DNA from: an uncultured Duncaniella sp.
GTDB taxonomy: Bacteria; Bacteroidota; Bacteroidia; Bacteroidales; Muribaculaceae
Length of the DNA stretch: 64,000 bases
Direction of reading: 5' to 3'
NCBI GenBank assembly: GCA_910587165.1
Contig: CAJUKP010000002.1
Coordinates: 62,001-126,000, forward strand
Shown: in pieces, positions 58,248 to 64,000 of the stretch
Position numbering within the stretch: the first letter of the stretch is position 1
Layout: each line of letters starts with the position of its first letter
Translations under genes and position numbers: made by a program
The notes under the pieces: model-generated
The model's input: only the letters and a program-made list of their open reading frames with translations
Database searches by the model: none
Told to the model about the DNA's origin: nothing

Positions 58248-59210
58248 GTGATTGATCTCAGCTCTCATATTGAATATCTCCTGCTTCGCCATGACTGTGT
58301 TGTTGTGCCGGGGCTTGGTGCGTTCCTTGTGCATGAGGAGCCGGCTCACTTTGATGCTGACTCATCCATGTTTTATCCTCCGTGCCGCTCCCTCGGGTTC
58401 AATCCTGTGGTGACCCATAATGACGGACTGCTTGTGGAAAGTGTGGCGAAGTGTGAGCGCATCACCATTGAGATGGCCGCGCAGAATGTTCAGGCAGAGG
58501 TGTCGGCGTTCCGCCATCAGCTTTCAATATCAGGCGAACTCCCTGTAGGTACTCTCGGTGTAATGTCGCTCGGTTCCGAACCGGATGTGCTGCTTTTTGA
58601 GCCGGCATCCGATGCTGTCGCGCTTTCCATGCCATTCGTCGGTTTGTCTCCGATCTCTTGCCGCCCGATTGTCGAAGAGGATTTGGAAACTGAGGAAACT
58701 TCACGTGGTGAGGAATCACGTCCGCGAATTTTATCGTTGCCATTCAAGATTGCGGCATCATTTATTTTTGTCCTTGTGGCCTGTGGCCTGTTATATTCCA
58801 CGACAGATCTTCCGGGTGGAATTGATCAGGCTTATGCATCGTTGGATTCGGGGCTCTCCGATAGATCCGGACAACTTATTGCCGAATCATCTGAAGAAAC
58901 ACATTCGTTGTCACGGGAGATTATACTCAATATCGCCATGCCTGATGAAAAAAAGATGGAGATGGCTGTGGCTGCTGTTGATCAACCGAAACAGTCGGCA
59001 GGACGTTATCTCCTGGTTGTTGCTTCATTCCCCATCAAGGAAGCGGCGGAACGTCATATCAGACAGGTTGGAGCCACTGATCTCTCGATTGCAGAAATGG
59101 ATGGCAACTTCCGTGTTTATGCCGGTTCATGCCGGACCTCTGCAGAGGCTTATGCCGTAGCAGAGTCAATCCGTGCGGCATACCCCTATGTCTGGGTTTG
59201 CAGGAGATGA
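58248..59210 (+). CDS. HU-domain / SPOR-domain membrane protein
   Basis: 320-residue protein. Residues 1-75 (IDLSSHIEYLLLRHDCVVVPGLGAF) are the N-terminal HU-CCDC81-type domain of Bacteroidetes, about 170-188 is a transmembrane helix, and the last 80 residues are a SPOR domain (GRYLLVVASFPIKEAAERHIRQ) that binds denuded peptidoglycan at division sites. The GTG at 58248 is the best start, because the HU-like domain begins there and the next ATG is 40 codons later. It probably links DNA or cytosolic partners to the septal wall. The mRNA would be nearly leaderless. Confidence 0.82.
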   Translation: MIDLSSHIEYLLLRHDCVVVPGLGAFLVHEEPAHFDADSSMFYPPCRSLGFNPVVTHNDGLLVESVAKCERITIEMAAQNVQAEVSAFRHQLSISGELPVGTLGVMSLGSEPDVLLFEPASDAVALSMPFVGLSPISCRPIVEEDLETEETSRGEESRPRILSLPFKIAASFIFVLVACGLLYSTTDLPGGIDQAYASLDSGLSDRSGQLIAESSEETHSLSREIILNIAMPDEKKMEMAVAAVDQPKQSAGRYLLVVASFPIKEAAERHIRQVGATDLSIAEMDGNFRVYAGSCRTSAEAYAVAESIRAAYPYVWVCRR

Positions 59211-59253
59211 GCATACCAAACGTGCATTATAATACCCCCACCTTTATATAATA

Positions 59254-59778
59254 ATGGATTTTCACGACCTTATAATAAAGCGGCGTAGCATACGACGCTA
59301 TACCGATCAGCCCATAAGTGCTGATCACGTGCGTCTCATTCTTGAAGCTGCACTTTTGTCACCCACTTCAAAATCAGCAAGGGCCTGGCAGCTTGTCGTT
59401 ATTGAGGACAAGGAGAAGCTTGACCAGCTCATGGGCTGTAAACCCGCCGGAGCTGTTTCTCTCAAGACTTGCCCTCTTGCTGTGGCTGTATGTGTGGATG
59501 CAACAAAGTCTGAGGCCTGGATTGAGGATGCGTCCGTAGCCGCGTCGTATATGCAGCTTCAGGCATCCGATCTTGGCATAGGTTCTTGCTGGATTCAGGT
59601 ATATGGCCGGTTTGCAGCTGATGGCACTCCCTCGGATCAGTTTGTGCAGGAGTGTCTTGGAATTCCCGAAAATTGCCCTGTGCTCTGCATTCTTACATTT
59701 GGGCACCCTGCCGAAGAGAGGAAACTTCAGGATACAGAAAAACTGAAATGGGAAAATGTCCACATCGGTCAATGGTAA
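59254..59778 (+). CDS. Nitroreductase-family flavoprotein
   Basis: 174-residue FMN-dependent oxidoreductase. The N-terminal IKRRSIRRYTDQPIS, SPTSKSARAWQLVVI and later DASVAASYMQLQASDLGIGSCW form the FMN-binding dimer interface. Substrate unknown. Its last 23 bases overlap the DUF2520 gene, so the two, and probably the KdsC-like gene, form one transcript. Confidence 0.9.
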   Translation: MDFHDLIIKRRSIRRYTDQPISADHVRLILEAALLSPTSKSARAWQLVVIEDKEKLDQLMGCKPAGAVSLKTCPLAVAVCVDATKSEAWIEDASVAASYMQLQASDLGIGSCWIQVYGRFAADGTPSDQFVQECLGIPENCPVLCILTFGHPAEERKLQDTEKLKWENVHIGQW

Positions 59779-60559
59779 TATACGGATTGTTTTCATTGGT
59801 GCCGGAAATGTAGCTACCCATCTCGCGCAGGCTTTTGACAAAGCTGAAGGGATTGAGGTGGTTCAAGTCTATTCCCGCACCGTTGAGTCCGCCACATCAC
59901 TTTCCGACAAACTCAACCGTTCGGTAGCCACTGACAAGGTGTCTGAAATAATTTCGGATGCCGATGTCTATATTGTCAGTATGGTGGATGACGCCGTAGC
60001 GTCCGTTGTGGAGAAACTTCCGAAAGGTGACGCTCTATGGCTTCATACTTCAGGATCCTTGCCAAAGGAGATTCTTGCTCCTCTTTCCCGCTCGTATGGT
60101 GTGTTCTATCCTTTGCAGACATTCTCGAAAGATATAGATGTTGATGTGTCAATCGTCCCGATCTTCATTGAAGGGAGTGATCCGGAAGTCGGGGAGAGGA
60201 TTGAACGTCTTGCACGGGGTATATCTTACAAAGTCTTTTATGCTGATGGTGAGCTTCGGCGCAAAATGCACATAGCGGCAGTTTTTGCCTGTAATTTCAC
60301 TAATCATCTATGGACGATTGCCGATGACCTTTTGAAACGTGAGGGGCTTGGGCTTGAGGTGCTTCACCCGCTTCTTTCCGAGACTCTCCGCAAGGCAATG
60401 GCATCATCTCCTGCAGCCGGACAGACCGGCCCGGCCAAGAGGGGAGACCGTGGCGTGATGGATAAACATATCTCAATGTTGCCTGACGGTCTTGATGCCA
60501 TATACAGACTGCTCTCGTCGGAGATTTATAAATACCATCATTCAAATGAGCAGAATTGA
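59756..60559 (+). CDS. Rossmann/DUF2520 oxidoreductase-like protein
   Basis: 267-residue protein with an N-terminal NADP-binding Rossmann fold (VFIGAGNVATHLAQAF, YIVSMVDDAVASV, LWLHTSGSLP) and a C-terminal DUF2520 helical domain (KMHIAAVFACNFTNHLW, GPAKRGDRGVMDKHI). It resembles pyrroline-5-carboxylate and ketopantoate reductases, but the natural substrate is unknown. ATG 59756 overlaps the nitroreductase end, and its own end overlaps the KdsC-like gene by 14 bases. Confidence 0.85.
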   Translation: MSTSVNGNIRIVFIGAGNVATHLAQAFDKAEGIEVVQVYSRTVESATSLSDKLNRSVATDKVSEIISDADVYIVSMVDDAVASVVEKLPKGDALWLHTSGSLPKEILAPLSRSYGVFYPLQTFSKDIDVDVSIVPIFIEGSDPEVGERIERLARGISYKVFYADGELRRKMHIAAVFACNFTNHLWTIADDLLKREGLGLEVLHPLLSETLRKAMASSPAAGQTGPAKRGDRGVMDKHISMLPDGLDAIYRLLSSEIYKYHHSNEQN

Positions 60560-61067
60560 TTATGATCTCACACTCATAAAAGGTGTAGTGTTTGATATGG
60601 ACGGAGTGCTTTCGGGGTCAACTGTCTCGGTAAGAGAGGATGGTACGCTTCAGCGTACATCTAATGTCAAGGATGGCTATGCTATACAGTATGCCCTTCG
60701 GCATGGATTGAAAATTGCCGTGATTTCGGGTGCCCGTGATGAGTCCATGCTTCCTGCATATCGGTCGTTGGGCATTACTGATGTCTTTTTCAGATGTGCT
60801 CGTAAGACGGAGACACTTTCTGCATGGATGGCTGCCAATAAACTGAACAGAGAAGAGGTGGCTTTTGCCGGGGATGATATTCCGGATATTGATGCGATGG
60901 CCATGACTGGGCTCACTGTTGTCCCGCGCGATGGCGCTAACGAAGTGAAGGCTATCGCACGCTATATTTCACCGGCTTACGGAGGTAATGGCGTGGCACG
61001 TGATCTCCTCTCCCAGATACTTTCGGCCAAAGGCGAATGGATGGCTCCGGACGCGTCTGAATGGTAA
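60546..61067 (+). CDS. KdsC-like HAD phosphatase
   Basis: 173-residue haloacid-dehalogenase-fold phosphatase of the cap-less C0 class. Motif I FDMDGVLSGS holds the nucleophile and acid/base Asp, motif II ISGARDES, and motif IV FAGDDIPDIDAM. In Gram-negative bacteria KdsC removes phosphate from KDO-8-phosphate for lipopolysaccharide. It begins at ATG 60546, overlapping the DUF2520 gene. Assignment to KdsC proper rests on length and motifs, without kdsA/B nearby. Confidence 0.82.
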   Translation: MSRIDYDLTLIKGVVFDMDGVLSGSTVSVREDGTLQRTSNVKDGYAIQYALRHGLKIAVISGARDESMLPAYRSLGITDVFFRCARKTETLSAWMAANKLNREEVAFAGDDIPDIDAMAMTGLTVVPRDGANEVKAIARYISPAYGGNGVARDLLSQILSAKGEWMAPDASEW

Positions 61068-61108
61068 AAAACATCTTGATTTAATACCTGATAATTGAAA
61101 AAATTCGC

Positions 61109-61116
61109 TAATTTTG
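61109..61116 (+). promoter_or_regulatory. -7 element of the glycosyltransferase gene
   Basis: TAATTTTG, 19 bases before the ATG at 61136; no exact -33 box. Confidence 0.55.
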
Positions 61117-61135
61117 CACTTCAATTATTCCTACG

Positions 61136-62314
61136 ATGTTTGAATTCCACTTTTCTCCTGTTATCATATCCCTTCTGGGGTTTCTTGTTCTCTCCATACT
61201 GTATCTTCTGATCGGTTTCAGAAGTTATGTCGTGTCGGTGGCTCGCAGGGTCAGGACTGATGCGGCAAAAGTCTTTCCGGAGGATGAAAAGTATTATCCC
61301 TCTGTATCTGTGATAGTTTATGCCGAGGATGATGCTCCGAATCTTGAGATCCTTTTGCCTCAGATTTTAGATCAGGACTATCCCGCTCACTTCGAGGTGA
61401 TAGTGGTCAATGACGGCGGCATACCATCGACCAGTGATGTAATAGCAAGGCTGGAACAGCGTTACAGTAATCTTTACATGACGTTCACGCCTCTTGAATC
61501 ACGCTCTCTCTCTCGCAAGAAACTCGCTCTTACGCTTGGCATCAAAGCCGCCCGTTTTGATACTGTGATGATGGTCATGGGCAATTCCCAGATCCCGTCA
61601 AGGAGATGGCTGATGGCAATGTGCCGGAATTTCACTCCCGGAACTGATATAGTCATAGGTTATGCTGCACCTGCCGCGCCTCAAGGCACTCGTGAATCTT
61701 GGAAAAGGCTCCATGCATTTGATTCCGTCCGCACGGCCGTTGAATATCTATCCTGGGGAATCGCAGGACGTCCTTATCGCGGAATATGCTATAATCTTGC
61801 CTATCGGAAAGATGTGTTTTTCAACAACAAGGGCTTTTCGAAAGCACTTGATTTGAAGTATGGTGATGATGACGTGTTTGTCAATGAGGTTGCCAATGGA
61901 TCCAATACAGCTATCGAGCTTTCCCCTGATTCGATGGTGCTCGCTGTGGAAAGTAATCCTTCAGCAGCATTCAAGGCCGAAAAAATCAGGTATGACTATA
62001 CTGCAAGACGGTTATCTAAAAGTGCCCGTATATTTTTCAGCAGTTGTTCATGGGCTTGGTGGATAATGATATTGTCCGGCATAGGAGCGTCTCTTGCCGC
62101 TATGCCATCCATAATACCGGCCATCATATCAGTGGTTCTGATACTGATCACCATGATCGTTCTGATGCTGAGCTGGAAGCGGACTTCCTCTTCTCTCTGG
62201 TCTCGTCCTCTTCTTCTCACATTCCCTTGGTTCATGTCATATCATCCGTTCTATACATTATATTATATTTTGAAGGGACTTGGCAAACGCCGTGACAATA
62301 AAAGCTGGAGCTGA
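61136..62314 (+). CDS. Family 2 glycosyltransferase, membrane bound
   Basis: 392-residue enzyme with an N-terminal transmembrane helix (about 8-27), a GT-A catalytic domain (PSVSVIVYAEDDAPNLEILL, VIVVNDGG, then ALDLKYGDDDVFVNEV) and two C-terminal helices (about 300-345). It likely adds sugars to lipid-linked or surface glycans; acceptor and donor are unknown. The stop overlaps the folB start by one base. A -7 element precedes it. Confidence 0.88.
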   Translation: MFEFHFSPVIISLLGFLVLSILYLLIGFRSYVVSVARRVRTDAAKVFPEDEKYYPSVSVIVYAEDDAPNLEILLPQILDQDYPAHFEVIVVNDGGIPSTSDVIARLEQRYSNLYMTFTPLESRSLSRKKLALTLGIKAARFDTVMMVMGNSQIPSRRWLMAMCRNFTPGTDIVIGYAAPAAPQGTRESWKRLHAFDSVRTAVEYLSWGIAGRPYRGICYNLAYRKDVFFNNKGFSKALDLKYGDDDVFVNEVANGSNTAIELSPDSMVLAVESNPSAAFKAEKIRYDYTARRLSKSARIFFSSCSWAWWIMILSGIGASLAAMPSIIPAIISVVLILITMIVLMLSWKRTSSSLWSRPLLLTFPWFMSYHPFYTLYYILKGLGKRRDNKSWS

Positions 62315-62667
62315 TGGAATGCCGGGTGGAAATAAACGGTTTGCGCCTTTTTGCCCGTCATGGGGTAATGGAACAGGAAAGGGTTGTAGGAAACCTTTTC
62401 GAGGTTTCAGCATCACTGGGCTATCCTTTCGGGCAGGCCATGACTGACGATGATATAGCCGGGACACTGAATTATGCCGAAGCCGTCGAGGTGATCAAGG
62501 AGCAGATGGCCATTCCGTCAAAGACCCTTGAGAATGTGCTTTTCCGGTTGAAGACAGCTCTTTCAGACCGTTTCCCCCTCATATCATCCGGCACATTAAG
62601 AATTGCAAAAATCACACCGCCTATCTCGGCAGAGCTTCGGGATGTAGCGGTAAAAATAAGTTGGTAA
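62314..62667 (+). CDS. folB: Dihydroneopterin aldolase
   Basis: 117-residue folate-pathway enzyme converting 7,8-dihydroneopterin to 6-hydroxymethyldihydropterin. Signature pieces: EINGLRLFARHGVMEQER, LNYAEAVEVIKEQM, and SKTLENVLFRLKTAL; C-terminal RIAKITPPIS is typical. Normal length. It overlaps the glycosyltransferase stop and precedes the CobW-like gene by one base, giving a compact unit. Confidence 0.95.
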   Translation: MECRVEINGLRLFARHGVMEQERVVGNLFEVSASLGYPFGQAMTDDDIAGTLNYAEAVEVIKEQMAIPSKTLENVLFRLKTALSDRFPLISSGTLRIAKITPPISAELRDVAVKISW

Positions 62668-62668
62668 C

Positions 62669-63925
62669 ATGGATGTAACACCAGTTTTGCTGCTTACAGG
62701 ATATCTGGGCAGTGGTAAGACTACATTAGTCAACAAAATACTCTCCAACAAACGCGGTATCAGATTCGCCGTGATAGTCAATGACATTGGTGAGGTCAAT
62801 ATTGATGCGTCGCTCATTGAGCGCGGCGGTGTCGTTGATACGAAAGACGACAGCCTCGTGGCTCTTTCAAACGGTTGTATCTGCTGCACACTCAAGATGG
62901 ATCTTGTAAAGCAGATTGAGGATATTCTGGCAATGAAACGGTTTGACTATATCGTGATCGAGGCCAGTGGAATATGTGAGGCTGCACCGATAGCCCAGAC
63001 GATCTGTTCAATTCCACAGCTCGGAGAAGGTATGCTCGACAACGGCTTGCCTAAGCTTGATTGTATCGTGACTGTTGTCGATGCGTTGCGTCTGCAGGAT
63101 GAATTCGGATGCGGCGAGAGTCTGCGAAAAGAGAATCTTGACGATGAGGATATTGAGAATCTCATTATCCAACAGATAGAATTCTGCAACATCATACTTC
63201 TCAACAAAGCATCTGAGGTCAAACCTGAGGAGCTTTCAAGAGTACGTGCGGTGGTACGTGCTATCCAGCCCAATGCTGAAATTATCGAGTGTGACTATGC
63301 CGATGTGGATATAGACCGCATAATCAATACCGGTATGTTCCGTTTTGATTCCGTAGCCTCTTCAGCGGCATGGGTAAGGGAGATCGACCGACCGAATGCT
63401 GAGATAGAAGAAGATGAACGTGAGCACTATGATCATCATGAGCATGAGCATCACCATGATGATCATGACCACTGTTGCCACCACCATCATCATGAGGAGG
63501 GAACGTGCAGTTGCGGACATCATCACCACCACCATCATGGTGAAGGAGAAGCAGAGGAGTATGGCATATCGACTTTTGTCTATTATCGCCGTCCGGCTTT
63601 TGACCTCAATAAATTTGACTATTTCGCGGCTTCCCGGTGGCCTAAAGAAATCATCAGATGCAAGGGTATCTGCTATTTCAGTGTAACCCCTGACATGAGT
63701 TACCTGTTTGAATCGGCAGGCAGACAGAAACAATTGAAAGAAGCCGGCCTGTGGTTTGCAACCGCCCCCGAGGATGAGTTTGAACAGCTTGTTGAGCAGG
63801 ATCCCGGAATACTCAAGGATTGGGATGAAGATTATGGTGACCGCATGATCAAGCTTGTATTCATCGGTCGTGGTATGGATCGTTCGGCCATAACCAAGGC
63901 GCTCGACGATTGTCTCGACAAGTGA
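62669..63925 (+). CDS. CobW/COG0523 GTP-dependent metallochaperone, His-rich
   Basis: 418-residue GTPase of the CobW/ZNG family that inserts metal into target proteins. P-loop GYLGSGKTT (11-19), metal-binding CICC (70-73), NKASEV G4-like motif, and a C-terminal CobW_C domain (about 295-415). Between them residues 254-291 hold 21 His plus Cys270, 271, 281 and 283, a strong zinc-, cobalt- or nickel-binding loop. It starts one base after folB. Which enzyme receives the metal is not visible here. Confidence 0.9.
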   Translation: MDVTPVLLLTGYLGSGKTTLVNKILSNKRGIRFAVIVNDIGEVNIDASLIERGGVVDTKDDSLVALSNGCICCTLKMDLVKQIEDILAMKRFDYIVIEASGICEAAPIAQTICSIPQLGEGMLDNGLPKLDCIVTVVDALRLQDEFGCGESLRKENLDDEDIENLIIQQIEFCNIILLNKASEVKPEELSRVRAVVRAIQPNAEIIECDYADVDIDRIINTGMFRFDSVASSAAWVREIDRPNAEIEEDEREHYDHHEHEHHHDDHDHCCHHHHHEEGTCSCGHHHHHHHGEGEAEEYGISTFVYYRRPAFDLNKFDYFAASRWPKEIIRCKGICYFSVTPDMSYLFESAGRQKQLKEAGLWFATAPEDEFEQLVEQDPGILKDWDEDYGDRMIKLVFIGRGMDRSAITKALDDCLDK

Positions 63926-63926
63926 T

Positions 63927-64000
63927 ATGAAACCATATCTGCAAGTAGAGGACCTGACCAAAAGCTACGGAGACCGTATGCTTTTTGAATCTGTCACTTT
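63927..64000 (+). CDS. ABC-F family ATPase, N-terminal part (cut by window edge)
   Basis: ATG at 63927, one base after the CobW stop, opens a frame continuing past the window. The 24 visible residues (PYLQVEDLTKSYGDRMLFES) resemble the start of ABC-F ATPases, though other soluble ABC ATPases begin similarly. Confidence 0.6.
   Translation, partial: MKPYLQVEDLTKSYGDRMLFESVT

Noticed and set aside
58143..58349. 68-codon minus-strand frame
   Set aside because: Covers the HU/SPOR promoter and start; it has no promoter of its own and a composition typical of non-coding sequence.

Overview
The window reads as chromosome of a Bacteroidales bacterium, most likely a gut Muribaculaceae relative. Support comes from the recurring Bacteroidetes promoter form (TTTG or a near match, about 20 bases, then TAnnTTTG), the absence of obvious Shine-Dalgarno sequences, lineage-typical families (class 3 fructose-bisphosphatase, TamB with a lipoprotein TamA-like partner, DUF5606, HU/SPOR protein, a large NusB, a standalone PycB-type carboxyltransferase) and many secreted glycan-active enzymes. 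Base composition looks near 50 percent G+C. I see no rRNA, tRNA, CRISPR array, insertion sequence or prophage.

Layout. 1-4230: end of a LysE-type exporter, then a secreted SGNH acetylesterase and a GH31 glycosidase. 4299-7732 (minus): nusB, yajC, ybbR, coaE. 7870-11751: class 3 fructose-bisphosphatase translationally coupled to a metal-binding-domain/AraC regulator, then a Cu/Zn-type permease with its own metal-binding tail. 11868-14024: a strong promoter, a highly structured transcribed region with a terminator-like hairpin and tiny ORFs, then a CbbX/SpoVK-class AAA+ ATPase with an unrecognised 320-residue N-terminus. 14071-21866: lptB, udk, the NfnAB pair with a PD40 protein and flotillin, a PHP phosphatase, ribosomal proteins L27 and L21. 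22054-28066: MATE exporter, DUF5606, RIC-like hemerythrin, pseudo-receiver LuxR regulator, cdsA, GH13 lipoprotein, a small winged-helix protein. 28232-36487: tamB-tamL and a pectate lyase. 36494-42041 (minus): rRNA methylase, mlaF, mlaE, hisS, rpsO, rpoZ, bamD. 42141-50676: GHL10 glycosidase, pycB, MBL hydrolase, rsmG, cvfB, lipoprotein, ABC-F.

50781-52375 is unlike the rest: an XRE-type regulator followed by about 900 bp of A+T-rich non-coding DNA carrying eight copies of the dyad TTTRYAAA, an 18-bp palindrome and two hairpins. 52376-64000 returns to ordinary genes: rsgA, a ClC channel, a pectate lyase/esterase operon, a PH-domain protein, HU/SPOR protein, nitroreductase, DUF2520 protein, KdsC-like phosphatase, glycosyltransferase, folB, a His-rich CobW-type metallochaperone, and the start of an ABC-F gene.

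Shared themes are outer-membrane biogenesis (lptB, bamD, tamB-tamL, mlaEF, cdsA), translation and ribosome maturation (nusB, rsmG, rsgA, L21, L27, S15, hisS, ABC-F), pectin/starch use by isolated secreted enzymes without SusCD pairs, and metal handling. The two places most worth following up are the structured RNA at 11903-12177 and the repeat-rich region at 51471-52375.
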